From Alphaproteobacteria bacterium (GTDB lineage Bacteria > Pseudomonadota > Alphaproteobacteria > UBA7887): DNA of 13,544 bases. Below are positions 1 to 7,607 of this stretch, in pieces. A program made the position numbers and the translations under genes. The notes below the pieces were generated by a model. It was not told where the DNA came from, did no database searches, and saw only the letters and a program-made list of their open reading frames with translations. Positions within the stretch are counted from its first letter, which is position 1. Each line of letters starts with the position of its first letter. The DNA lies in the NCBI GenBank assembly GCA_028289725.1, contig JANQOH010000394.1, positions 1 to 13,544 of the forward strand, written 5' to 3'.

Positions 1-2
1 AT

Positions 3-1649
3 CCCGGGCCGATCGGGTTTGTCAGCCAAAGCGGTCTGTTCACCGGTATTGTCACCGCCGAATTGCGCCGGCGTGGGCTCGGCCTTGGTTATCTCGTCAG
101 CAGCGGCAACGAGTCAGTTGTCGACTTTGCCGACTTACTGGCCGCGATGGCCGAGGACCCGCGCGTCCGCGTCGTCGCCGGATATATGGAAGGCATTCGC
201 GACGGCGCGAAACTCGCGGAGGCGGCCGCCGTGGCGCGCCGGCACAGCAAACCCGTAGTGCTGCTCAAGGTTGGCCGGACGGCGGAAAGCGCCGCGGCCG
301 CTGCGTCACACACCGGGGCCATGGCCGGCGCGTATGACGTGTATCGCGCCGCCATGCGGCAATGGGGGATCATCGAAGTCGATACGATCCAAGATCTGTT
401 CGACACGATCGAAGCTTTTGCGGTGACCGAGAAAAAGGCGCGCGGCGACCGGATCGGCATTCTCACCAATTCCGGCGGTCTTGGCGTATTTGGCGCGGAC
501 ATGGTTCGCGCACATGATCTGCCGATGGCGACCTTTAGCGATCAAACGGTGTCGGCGATCAAGGAAAGATTGCCCGAGTTCGGCTCGGCGGTGAATCCGA
601 TCGATTTCACGTTGCAGGCGTTCACCGATCCGGAAGGGGTGGGCTCCCATTTGCGCCACATGATGCGCGACGATGGCGTCGACGTGGGTCTGGCTTTTTT
701 CGGCGTACAATTACTGAACGGCGAAGCGTTGGCACAAGAGGTCGCCCGAGCCAATGCCGAGACCGGCAAACCGATCGTGGTGGCTTGGATGTTGGGCGAC
801 CCCGTGGCGCCCCCCATGTTGCGGGCCGCGGGCGTCCCTTGTCTCGACGATCCGGAAACAGCCGTCAAAACCGCGCGCATGTTGGTCAATCAAGGCGTCT
901 TGGCGTCCGAGTCGGTCGGGCACCGCGCGCCGATTGCGAAGCCCGACGCGGTCGCGGCCCTACCCAACGACAAGTCCGGCACGTTGTCGGAATGGCAGTC
1001 ACGCGCGGTCATTCAAGCGGCGGGGATTAAGGCCGCCAAGGGCGCGCTTGCCGAGAGCGCAACGGCTGCGGCAGCGGCGGCGCAGAAAATCGGATTTCCC
1101 GTCGTCCTGAAAGTCGACTCTGACGAAATCGCGCACAAATCGGAAGCCGGCGGCGTGCTGCTCAATCTCGCTGATGGCGATGCTGTGCGCGATGGATTCG
1201 AGACCATGATGTCCGCCGTGAAGGCCTATGCGCCGTCAGCCGCGCTGCGCGGCGTCGGCATCTATGAAATGCTGCCGGCCGGTGTCGAACTCATCGCTGG
1301 CATCAGTCGCGACGCCGCATTCGGACCGGTCATTCTTGTTGGTTTGGGCGGGATCATGGCCGAGGTCATGGAAGACACGGCCCTCGGCGTCGCGCCACTC
1401 AGCCGTAAAGACGCGCTGGACATGGTGCGTTCGCTCAAAGGGTTCCCGATCCTCGATGGCGCGCGTGGCCGGCCCAAATGCGACGTCGATGCCGTGATTG
1501 ACGTGCTATTGGCTTTGTCTGATTTGGCCATTGCGTGTCCGCAAATCGCGGAACTCGACGTCAATCCGTTGATTGTCCTTCCTGTTGGCGAGGGCGCTAT
1601 AGCGGCCGATGCATTGGTGACCCTTGCCGACGTCGAGGCCGACGCTTAG
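3..1649 (+). CDS. Acyl-CoA synthetase, NDP-forming (acetate--CoA ligase family), 5'-truncated
   Basis: The reading frame is open from position 3, so the gene begins before the window; 548 C-terminal residues are visible. The family makes acyl-CoA from a carboxylic acid, CoA and a nucleoside triphosphate (or the reverse) through phosphohistidine intermediates in the cytoplasm. Seen: a succinyl-CoA-ligase-like region opening with GPIGFVSQSG, then SHTGAMAG with the expected first catalytic His at visible residue 103, TNSGGLGVFGAD, and NPIDFT. A C-terminal ATP-grasp_5 domain runs from about residue 330 to the end, with EIAHKSEAGGV carrying the second phosphorylated His (379) and ELDVNPLIV near the C-terminus. 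Order and length fit the fused alpha-beta single-chain form; the N-terminal CoA-binding domain is missing only because of the window edge. No GNAT domain follows, so it is not the C-terminal-GNAT type of protein acetyltransferase; an N-terminal one cannot be excluded. The acid substrate cannot be read from sequence. The stop overlaps the convergent hydratase gene. Confidence 0.93.
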   Translation, partial: PGPIGFVSQSGLFTGIVTAELRRRGLGLGYLVSSGNESVVDFADLLAAMAEDPRVRVVAGYMEGIRDGAKLAEAAAVARRHSKPVVLLKVGRTAESAAAAASHTGAMAGAYDVYRAAMRQWGIIEVDTIQDLFDTIEAFAVTEKKARGDRIGILTNSGGLGVFGADMVRAHDLPMATFSDQTVSAIKERLPEFGSAVNPIDFTLQAFTDPEGVGSHLRHMMRDDGVDVGLAFFGVQLLNGEALAQEVARANAETGKPIVVAWMLGDPVAPPMLRAAGVPCLDDPETAVKTARMLVNQGVLASESVGHRAPIAKPDAVAALPNDKSGTLSEWQSRAVIQAAGIKAAKGALAESATAAAAAAQKIGFPVVLKVDSDEIAHKSEAGGVLLNLADGDAVRDGFETMMSAVKAYAPSAALRGVGIYEMLPAGVELIAGISRDAAFGPVILVGLGGIMAEVMEDTALGVAPLSRKDALDMVRSLKGFPILDGARGRPKCDVDAVIDVLLALSDLAIACPQIAELDVNPLIVLPVGEGAIAADALVTLADVEADA

Positions 1650-2407
1650 CGCTGTTTCTTGCGCGACAGGAACCTCTCCATGGCCGCTTGCGGCTCGCCG
1701 CTGCGGTAGGCGGCGCGCTGCAGACCGGCCGCGGCGGCGAAGGCGTCCTCGAAGGCGGCATGGCTCATCTGGCGCAAACGCCGCTTCGTGAGCATCATCG
1801 CGTTCGTCGGTCTGGTGGCGAGATCTTTTGCCGTGGCAATGGCTTCGTCGAGCACATCATTCTGATCAACGATCTTGGAGAGAAGGCCGATCGCTAGACA
1901 CTCTTCGGCGTCGGCAATCCGACCCGTGAGCGCGAAGTCCTGGGTGCGCGCATGGCCCAGAGCCAACGCCAGGAGCTGCACGCCAATGACGCTCGCCAGG
2001 CCGACATTGATCTCGGGCTGCCCGATCCGCGTCTTCGCATGTCCGATGCGAAGATCGCAGCACAACGCGACCTGCAGGCCCGCGCCAGCGGCGACGCCAT
2101 TGACCGCCGCGACGCACGGTTTGTCGAGATCGCGAATGGCCGATAGGAAGCTTCGCAAGTCCGCGACCCACGCCTCCGCCTTTTCCGGATCGAAGGCGGC
2201 GGTTTCGGCCAAGTCGTTGCCTGCGCAAAATGCCTTTTCGCCTGCGCCCGTGATGACCACCGCATCTATGTCATCGGCATCATTCACCGGCGCCAACGCG
2301 TCACGGATTTCCGCGCGCATGGCGGCATTGACTGCGTTCAACGCGTCGGGACGGTTGAGGGTCAGCAACAGGACGGCATCGCGCATTTCGGTCGTTATGT
2401 ATTTCAT
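1646..2407 (-). CDS. Enoyl-CoA hydratase/isomerase family protein (crotonase fold)
   Basis: A 253-residue crotonase-family enzyme of normal length, acting on a CoA thioester in the cytoplasm, typically in beta-oxidation or degradation of branched or aromatic acids. Seen: oxyanion-hole motifs FCAGNDL (60-66) and GVAAGAGLQVALCCDLR (104-120), then GQPEINVGL with Glu132 at the place of the first catalytic Glu of mitochondrial enoyl-CoA hydratase. The second catalytic Glu (in the AMEMVLTG stretch of the rat enzyme) is replaced by Asp157 in RTQDFALTG, and the Gly-rich loop between them is altered (GLASVIGVQLL). The reaction could therefore be hydration, isomerisation or another crotonase chemistry. 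ATG start at 2407 with a modest purine-rich AAGAGA upstream. It converges on the acyl-CoA synthetase with overlapping stop codons; shared acyl-CoA metabolism is inference only. Confidence 0.93.
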   Translation of the reverse strand: MKYITTEMRDAVLLLTLNRPDALNAVNAAMRAEIRDALAPVNDADDIDAVVITGAGEKAFCAGNDLAETAAFDPEKAEAWVADLRSFLSAIRDLDKPCVAAVNGVAAGAGLQVALCCDLRIGHAKTRIGQPEINVGLASVIGVQLLALALGHARTQDFALTGRIADAEECLAIGLLSKIVDQNDVLDEAIATAKDLATRPTNAMMLTKRRLRQMSHAAFEDAFAAAAGLQRAAYRSGEPQAAMERFLSRKKQR

Positions 2408-2518
2408 GTCTGAAGTGTTCTCTTGTCAGTCTCGGAGTGTCGCAATGAGTTGGCCGCGATGAGGGTTGTCTGGGCGCACGGCTTGTACGCGCTGAGCAGA
2501 ACGCGCATTTTCGCGATC

Positions 2519-2525
2519 AAAGGAG
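2519..2525 (+). promoter_or_regulatory. Ribosome binding site of the Sel1 gene, unusually distant
   Basis: AAAGGAG is the only strong Shine-Dalgarno match before the ATG at 2541, but its end is 15 nt from the start codon, against a usual 5-9. No in-frame ATG, GTG or TTG lies between. Either initiation is inefficient or the weaker AAAGAC (2532-2537) is used. Confidence 0.4.
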
Positions 2526-2540
2526 TATCGTAAAGACACT

Positions 2541-3404
2541 ATGCGACCAAACCGAACCACGCCGCGATGGAAAATCTCAGCCAATTGGGCCACGAAAGCG
2601 CGCGTCGGCGTAGCGATCCTTGGGGGGCTGATTTTCACTAGTGTCCCCGCCCAGGCCGATAATGAAGCGGCAGAAAAAGCCTATGACGCAGGCGATTACG
2701 ACACCGCGATCGTCAATTGGCTCGCGGAGGCCGAAGCCGGCGACCCGGTGGCCCAGTACAATGTCGCAACGCTGTTCCGGATGGGAAAAGGCACGGACCC
2801 GAATCCCGAAGCCTCGATCCGATGGTACACGAGGGCGGCGGAGCAGGGTCACTTGGCGTCGCAGACGAATCTCGGACGCATCTTTATGAACGGCGACGGC
2901 GTCGAGCGCGATCCGGCGGCGGCGCACGCGTGGTTCCAGCGCGCGGCGGAAGAGGATTTCGCGCCGGCGCAGTTTTATCTCGGTGAGTTGTACAGCAACG
3001 GCATCGGTGTCCCCGTCGATCTTGAACAGGCACACGCGTTTTATCTCGAGTCCGCCGAGCAAGGGCTTCCCGACGCCGCGTTTCGACTATCTCACATGTA
3101 CCGTTTGGGCAACGGTGTGGACGCGGACGCAGACGAGGCGCGGAAATGGATCGTGCGCGCCGCGGCGTCAGGATATGCCGAGGCGCAGCACGAGTTGGGC
3201 GGTTTGTACTACCGGGGTGAGGGCGGTGACCCCGATCCGGTGCGCGCCTATTTTTGGTTTTTCCACGCGGCCCGTGGCGGCTTCGCGAAGGCCGAGGACA
3301 TGCGCGACATGATTGCGGCGACATTGACCGACGAGCAACGCGAAGAACTGTCCGAAATTTCGAAGGAAGTCGTGCGCATCCGCCGCGAAGAATTGGATCG
3401 TTGA
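2541..3404 (+). CDS. Exported Sel1-repeat (SLR/TPR-like) protein
   Basis: 287 residues. The N-terminus is basic, followed by a hydrophobic stretch (about 22-34) and a signal-peptidase I-like site VPAQA|D after residue 39, so the mature protein is probably periplasmic. The rest is about five to six tandem Sel1 repeats of roughly 36 residues, recognisable by recurring pieces such as AQYNVATLFRMGKGT, SQTNLGRIFMNGDGV, AQFYLGELYSNGIGV and AQHELGGLYYRGEGG, each followed by a tryptophan- or tyrosine-bearing helix and AAxxG. A charged helical tail rich in Glu and Arg ends the protein. Sel1 proteins are helical scaffolds for protein-protein contacts; no enzyme motif is visible and the partner is unknown. 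glk follows with a 4-bp overlap, so the two are probably co-transcribed and translationally coupled. Confidence 0.9.
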   Translation: MRPNRTTPRWKISANWATKARVGVAILGGLIFTSVPAQADNEAAEKAYDAGDYDTAIVNWLAEAEAGDPVAQYNVATLFRMGKGTDPNPEASIRWYTRAAEQGHLASQTNLGRIFMNGDGVERDPAAAHAWFQRAAEEDFAPAQFYLGELYSNGIGVPVDLEQAHAFYLESAEQGLPDAAFRLSHMYRLGNGVDADADEARKWIVRAAASGYAEAQHELGGLYYRGEGGDPDPVRAYFWFFHAARGGFAKAEDMRDMIAATLTDEQREELSEISKEVVRIRREELDR

Positions 3405-4384
3405 CGGGACCCCCGCGTCTGATCGGTGACATTGGCGGCACCCACGTCCGCTTGGCCCTTGCGAATTCGGACGGCACAATATTGGCGCGCGCGACCGTCG
3501 AAGGCGATGACTTCCCAAGTTTGTCCGCCGCGATCCTCGCGGGCATTGCGCAGATGAGTGCGGAGCCAAGGCCACGGAACGCGGTGCTCGCGGTTGCCGG
3601 TCCCGTGACAGGCCCGAGCTTCACATTGACCAATCGGCCCGAATGGTCGGTCGCCATCGAACAATTGCGCCACGATCTCAGCTTGAATCGATTAACGCTG
3701 ATCAACGACTTCGCCGCGCTGGCGCTCGCGATTCCCGCGCTTCGCGAAGCGGACAGCGTCCCTCTCGGTCCTCCAGATCTTGTCGCCGAGCCAGGCGCCC
3801 CCATCGGTGTGTTGGGGCCGGGAACAGGTTTAGGCGTTGCCGGTTTGGTCCGCTGCGCCGAAGGGTGGGCGCCCATTGCCGGTGAGGGCGGTCATGCGCT
3901 TATTGCCGCGGCTGATGATCGAGAGGCCGAGATTCTCACCGCAGTTCGTCGTTTCGGCGGTCGCACAAGCGGCGACCGAATTTTATCGGGGCCCGGGCTC
4001 AGCTTGATACATGCGGCACTCGCGGGCACGTCTCCCGAGGACGCGCCAGACGCGGCGACAATCGCGGATGACGAGTCATCGTTAGCGCGCGAAACATTGG
4101 CGCAATTCGCAAAATGGCTCGGCGCATTTGCAGGTGATTTGGCACTCACACTTGGCGCACGAGGCGGGATCTATATCGGGGGCGGAGTGGTTCCGAACCT
4201 TGGCGAAGCATTCCCCGTGGACCGTTTCCGCGCTGGATTCGAGGTGAAAGGTCGCCTCAGCGATTACGTGCGTTCCGTTCCGACGCGTTTAATCGTCCGC
4301 AAGGACGCGCCGATGCTGGGCGTGCTTCAAGCATTCGGGCGGACAGGAACGGGGATTGTTACGTCGGCTGGACCGAACCAATAA
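3401..4384 (+). CDS. glk: Glucokinase
   Basis: ATP-dependent phosphorylation of glucose to glucose-6-phosphate in the cytoplasm. From the TTG at 3401 the protein is 327 residues, close to E. coli Glk (321). Seen: GDIGGTHVRLAL (9-20, phosphate-1 motif), INDFAALALAIPAL with catalytic Asp103, LGPGTGLG (138-145, phosphate-2), GEGGHA with glucose-contacting Glu162 and His165, and GDRILSGPGL. In the last motif the residue equivalent to E. coli Glu187, another sugar contact, is Asp192. IYIGGGVVPNL lies near the C-terminus. The frame is open upstream into the Sel1 gene, but homology begins right after 3401 and this TTG overlaps the Sel1 TGA as TTGA, the usual geometry of translational coupling. GAAGAA upstream is the only possible weak ribosome site. 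The stop lies 2 bp from that of the convergent dehydratase. Confidence 0.94.
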   Translation: MTGPPRLIGDIGGTHVRLALANSDGTILARATVEGDDFPSLSAAILAGIAQMSAEPRPRNAVLAVAGPVTGPSFTLTNRPEWSVAIEQLRHDLSLNRLTLINDFAALALAIPALREADSVPLGPPDLVAEPGAPIGVLGPGTGLGVAGLVRCAEGWAPIAGEGGHALIAAADDREAEILTAVRRFGGRTSGDRILSGPGLSLIHAALAGTSPEDAPDAATIADDESSLARETLAQFAKWLGAFAGDLALTLGARGGIYIGGGVVPNLGEAFPVDRFRAGFEVKGRLSDYVRSVPTRLIVRKDAPMLGVLQAFGRTGTGIVTSAGPNQ

Positions 4385-4386
4385 GC

Positions 4387-5376
4387 TTACGGCACGTCCG
4401 AGTCCAACGCGTGTTCGAACTGCTGAGGCGCCACATTGCCGCCCGAGATCACGATCAATGTGGTCTTGTCCGCGCAAGAAATCCGGCCGGAAAGCGCCGC
4501 GGCGAGTGCAACGGCGCCGCCTGGCTCTGCCACGATTTTTAGATGTCGGAAGGCGAGCCGCATGGCGGTCTCGGCTTCGGCATCGCTGACCACCAACCCT
4601 GGGCTCAACCGCTCGCGATTCATCGCGAATGTTAGTTCGCCGGGTTCCGGCGCAAGAAGCGCGTCGCAGATTGATCGCGCATCTGGATCGTTGGCTTGGC
4701 GCGCGCCGCACGCAAGCGAACGCGTTGTGTCGTCGAATCCGGCCGGTTCGACCGGGTGGACGGCGATTTCCGGCAGGTGATCTTTGAGTGCCAGCGCGCA
4801 GCCTGCAATGAGACCGCCGCCGCCGCATGGCACCAAAGCCTGGTTGGGCACGGTCCCAAGCGCGGCGGCTTGGGCCGCGGACTCGAGACCGACCGTGCCT
4901 TGCCCGGCAATAATCCAAGGATCGTCGTAGGGGCGCACAATAGTGGCGCCCTGTTCCTTGGCGATTGCTGTGCCAATTTGCTCACGGCTCTCGGCGTAGC
5001 GATCGTAGGACACGATCTTGGCGCCAAGTGCGCTGGTGTTCTCGACCTTTGGCGTTGGAGCGTCGGACGGCATAACGATCGTGGCCGGGCTTCCGACAAG
5101 CGCCGCGGCGGCCGCCACGCCTTGCGCGTGGTTTCCGGATGACCAGGCGACTACACCGCTTTTGATCTCGGCGTCCGACAGGCGGCTAATCCGGTTGAAG
5201 GCGCCGCGAAACTTGAACGACCCGGTCCGTTGTAGTGGCTCAGCCTTGATCAGAAGTTGGCCGCCGGCAATGCCATCCAGGGCATCTGACCGAAGCAACG
5301 GCGTGACGACAGCGTGACCCGCGATCCGCCGCGCCGCGTCGATGACATCGTCAATTTCGGGGAAGCCGTCGCGCAC
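4387..5376 (-). CDS. PLP-dependent threonine/serine dehydratase (serine racemase-like, fold type II)
   Basis: 329 residues, without the C-terminal ACT-like regulatory domain of biosynthetic IlvA, so of the catabolic dehydratase / serine racemase type. It would deaminate L-threonine or L-serine to 2-oxo acids and ammonia, or racemise serine. Seen: TGSFKFRGA with the PLP Schiff-base Lys55, the substrate loop SSGNHAQG (79-86), the phosphate-binding GGGGLIAG (185-192), VEPAGFDD, which aligns with the divalent-metal site of serine racemase, and SGGN (311-314) near the PLP ring nitrogen. Start is GTG at 5376; no ATG is available upstream and no Shine-Dalgarno is visible (CCACCTCC precedes the GTG). 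It lies 13 bp after the lytic transglycosylase stop on the same strand, so it is probably the second gene of that transcript and may depend on translation from it. Dehydratase and racemase cannot be told apart here. Confidence 0.9.
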   Translation of the reverse strand: MRDGFPEIDDVIDAARRIAGHAVVTPLLRSDALDGIAGGQLLIKAEPLQRTGSFKFRGAFNRISRLSDAEIKSGVVAWSSGNHAQGVAAAAALVGSPATIVMPSDAPTPKVENTSALGAKIVSYDRYAESREQIGTAIAKEQGATIVRPYDDPWIIAGQGTVGLESAAQAAALGTVPNQALVPCGGGGLIAGCALALKDHLPEIAVHPVEPAGFDDTTRSLACGARQANDPDARSICDALLAPEPGELTFAMNRERLSPGLVVSDAEAETAMRLAFRHLKIVAEPGGAVALAAALSGRISCADKTTLIVISGGNVAPQQFEHALDSDVP

Positions 5377-5389
5377 GGAGGTGGCGCGG

Positions 5390-7414
5390 CTATCGGTTGG
5401 CCATTTTGCCGGGCTGGCCGGTCAGTTCCTCGGCCAACTGCAATGTCGGCGGCGCGTCGGCCGGTGCCAAGACATGGCGGTAAACTTGTGCGCTTTCGAG
5501 GACACGCTGAACGTAGTTGCGGGTCTCGGAAAACGGGATCATTTCAATCCAGTCCAGCACATCGACCTTTGGATCGCGCGGGTCGCCATGTTCGCGTATC
5601 CACTGTCTCACACGCCCCGGTCCGGCATTGTATGCCGCCAAGGCCAAGGCATGGGCACCGTCGTAATCGGTGATCAATTGCGACAAGTAGTCCGCCCCAA
5701 GGCGCACATTGTAAGTGCCGTCTTGGGTGAGACGCGCGCGCTTATAAGGCAGCCCGAGCCGTTTCGCGACCATCTTGGCGGTCCCCGGCATGAGTTGCAT
5801 TAGGCCGCGCGCGCCAGCCTTGCTGATGACCCGCGTGTCCAGTTCGCTTTCCTGGCGCGACAGGCCCAACAATATGCCGGCGTCGAGTGGTCCTTGCGAC
5901 GCCGCTTTCGTAAACACCGGCAGAACGGGGTAGGCGGCCGGCATGACGAGTTGGCCGTCGCGCGTCACGTGCTTGGCGACGCGGATCGCAACCGGCGGCA
6001 AGCCATAGTCGAGCCCGATCATAGCGATCGTCACATGCTCGGCCGGGTCGTCGGAAATATCGACCAAATGACCCAAGAACAGGACCATGAGATCGATCTC
6101 GCCAAGCTCACCCGCCATGCGTGCCACACGGACCGGAGACCGGGCCTCGAAGACATCCAGTCCGGTCGTCATCGCCGGTGGCGCGGGCGGCAGCGACAAT
6201 GTGTGTTGGCCGAGCGCGAGCGTCGCCAATTGTCCGTAAAAACTCGTCGGTTGGGCTGCGGCGCGCCGGTACCACCGTTCCGCCTCGGTTGGTGTTCCGG
6301 CCGCTTCCGCCGCGCGAGCACTCCAATAGGCGCCGCGTCCAATACTAATTGGCATGCCAACGACATCGTGCATGGTTACGAAATGTTGATATGCCAAGCT
6401 CGGCTGGTCGAGGAAACGAAGCGCGATCCAGCCCGCCAGCCATTCGGCCTCGGCGATGCCCGCGGGCGAGGTCTGACGGTGACCCGCAGCAAGTTCATAG
6501 GCCGCGGTCGCGTTACCGGTTTCGAGGGCTTCCCGGGCCAAGATGTGGCGTTCACGCCACCACAATTTGGGGCGCACCAAATCAGCCGGCGGATTGGCCA
6601 GCAAGGCCTGCGCGCCTTCGTCCAACCCGGCACGCCGGCGCCAATGGACGCGCTCATAGATTAGGCCCGGTGTATCGCGCAACTCGCGCGGCACGCGGCT
6701 GATCGCACCGTCCACGCCGCCTTGCCGCTTGACCAGAGCAATCCGGGCCAGCGCTAGGCGTTGGTGGCCTTTGTCGACACGCGGAAGATGCCGCCGCGCC
6801 GCGGTCAATTTGTGATCCCATAAAAGCCGGTCGAGACGGTCGAGATGGTCTTGGCGCGTGAGACGCTTCTTGTGGACGGAATAAAAGGCCTTTTCGGTGC
6901 GGGAGTCGAAGTTCGTCTCGATCCATGCTTGCCTGATCAGTGCTTCGCCGTGACCGGTATCGCCGGTTTTAAGCAGCGCTTCGCCGAAGCGTCTTTTGCC
7001 TTCACCGCTCAGCGGGGCATAGCGCTGGAACCAAGCGATGACTTCCGCGCTCGGTGTGGATGCCGGCATCGCTTTTTCGGCGTGGCGGCGCAGGGTGCGA
7101 AGCCGCGGCCATTCCGGATGCGCATCGATAAATGCCGCAATGGTGTGAAACGACGCGCCGCTTTCGGGATCGCGCATATAGAGCCAGTCGATCAGTTCGC
7201 TGACCAACGGTTCGGTGGCTTTCGCCGCCGACGTCCGCGCCTGACGCCAACGCTTTTTTTCTGCGTCCTGCAGCGCGGCGCGGGCCAAACTCTGATCCGA
7301 ACTGGAAAGACTTGGGGGCACTGACGCAGCGACCACGGGGTTTGCCATGGCCCAAATGGTGCCCAGTCCGAGCACCAGAATTCCGATCAGTCCGCCGATT
7401 GGTCGCCGTCGCAT
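5390..7414 (-). CDS. slt: Soluble lytic murein transglycosylase (Slt70 type, family 1A)
   Basis: A periplasmic enzyme cleaving the MurNAc-GlcNAc bond of peptidoglycan to give 1,6-anhydromuropeptides. From the ATG at 7414 it has 674 residues: signal peptide MRRRPIGGLIG... with cleavage near VVAA|S (30), a long alpha-helical superhelix (about 35-505), and a C-terminal SLT domain. The latter shows GLSRQESELD with catalytic Glu522, GARGLMQLMPGTA, AAYNAGPGRVRQW and IPFSETRNYVQRV, all hallmarks of family 1. A TTG at 7441 would add 9 residues, but the ATG has a good GGGGAG five bases upstream, and the TTG sits inside the likely -10 box, upstream of the expected transcript start. Length is in the Slt70 range. 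The dehydratase gene follows 13 bp downstream; dapA is divergent. Confidence 0.95.
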   Translation of the reverse strand: MRRRPIGGLIGILVLGLGTIWAMANPVVAASVPPSLSSSDQSLARAALQDAEKKRWRQARTSAAKATEPLVSELIDWLYMRDPESGASFHTIAAFIDAHPEWPRLRTLRRHAEKAMPASTPSAEVIAWFQRYAPLSGEGKRRFGEALLKTGDTGHGEALIRQAWIETNFDSRTEKAFYSVHKKRLTRQDHLDRLDRLLWDHKLTAARRHLPRVDKGHQRLALARIALVKRQGGVDGAISRVPRELRDTPGLIYERVHWRRRAGLDEGAQALLANPPADLVRPKLWWRERHILAREALETGNATAAYELAAGHRQTSPAGIAEAEWLAGWIALRFLDQPSLAYQHFVTMHDVVGMPISIGRGAYWSARAAEAAGTPTEAERWYRRAAAQPTSFYGQLATLALGQHTLSLPPAPPAMTTGLDVFEARSPVRVARMAGELGEIDLMVLFLGHLVDISDDPAEHVTIAMIGLDYGLPPVAIRVAKHVTRDGQLVMPAAYPVLPVFTKAASQGPLDAGILLGLSRQESELDTRVISKAGARGLMQLMPGTAKMVAKRLGLPYKRARLTQDGTYNVRLGADYLSQLITDYDGAHALALAAYNAGPGRVRQWIREHGDPRDPKVDVLDWIEMIPFSETRNYVQRVLESAQVYRHVLAPADAPPTLQLAEELTGQPGKMANR

Positions 7415-7419
7415 GCGCG

Positions 7420-7425
7420 CTCCCC
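7420..7425 (-). promoter_or_regulatory. Ribosome binding site deciding the slt start
   Basis: GGGGAG on the minus strand lies 5 nt before the ATG at 7414. The alternative TTG at 7441 has no comparable site, so this supports the shorter protein. Confidence 0.65.
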
Positions 7426-7439
7426 GCAGGAAGGCTTTC

Positions 7440-7467
7440 AATATAGGACCGATGGCGGGGGCCTCAA
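7440..7467 (-). promoter_or_regulatory. Putative sigma-70 promoter of slt
   Basis: Reading the minus strand, TTGAGG (7467-7462) and TATATT (7445-7440) are separated by 16 nt. The -10 box matches the consensus at 5 of 6 positions and the -35 at 4 of 6. Transcription would begin near 7433, giving a leader of about 20 nt before the ATG at 7414. Found by eye only. Confidence 0.5.
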
Positions 7468-7515
7468 ACCACTTCCGGACCTGTTTTCGATCAAAACTTT
7501 CGTGATGGCGTGCGC

Positions 7516-7544
7516 TTGCCCGTCCTCCATGGCGGGAGTATGGT
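7516..7544 (+). promoter_or_regulatory. Putative sigma-70 promoter of dapA-smpB
   Basis: TTGCCC (7516-7521) and TATGGT (7539-7544) are separated by exactly 17 nt, each matching 4 of 6 consensus bases. The expected start near 7551 gives a leader of roughly 57 nt before dapA. By-eye call in a divergent intergenic region, so moderate to low confidence. Confidence 0.4.
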
Positions 7545-7607
7545 CCGGCGATGTAAGGCTTCGCGTCTGGCCAGCTCGAAAAACGGCGCGAACTGGAGGA
7601 TTTTGGA

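Noticed and set aside
1875..2462. 195-codon plus-strand ORF antisense to the crotonase gene
   Set aside because: No recognisable motif, and the opposite strand encodes a complete crotonase-family protein.
3254..3400. 49-codon upstream extension of glk
   Set aside because: It lies inside the Sel1 coding region, shows no glucokinase similarity, and the homologous region starts just after the TTG at 3401.
2884..3876. 330-codon minus-strand ORF antisense to the Sel1 and glk genes
   Set aside because: Low-complexity Arg/Pro/Ala translation typical of a GC-rich shadow frame; both plus-strand genes beneath it have clear family motifs.
7415..7441. TTG start at 7441 for slt
   Set aside because: It overlaps the probable -10 box and lacks a ribosome site, whereas the ATG at 7414 has GGGGAG at ideal distance.
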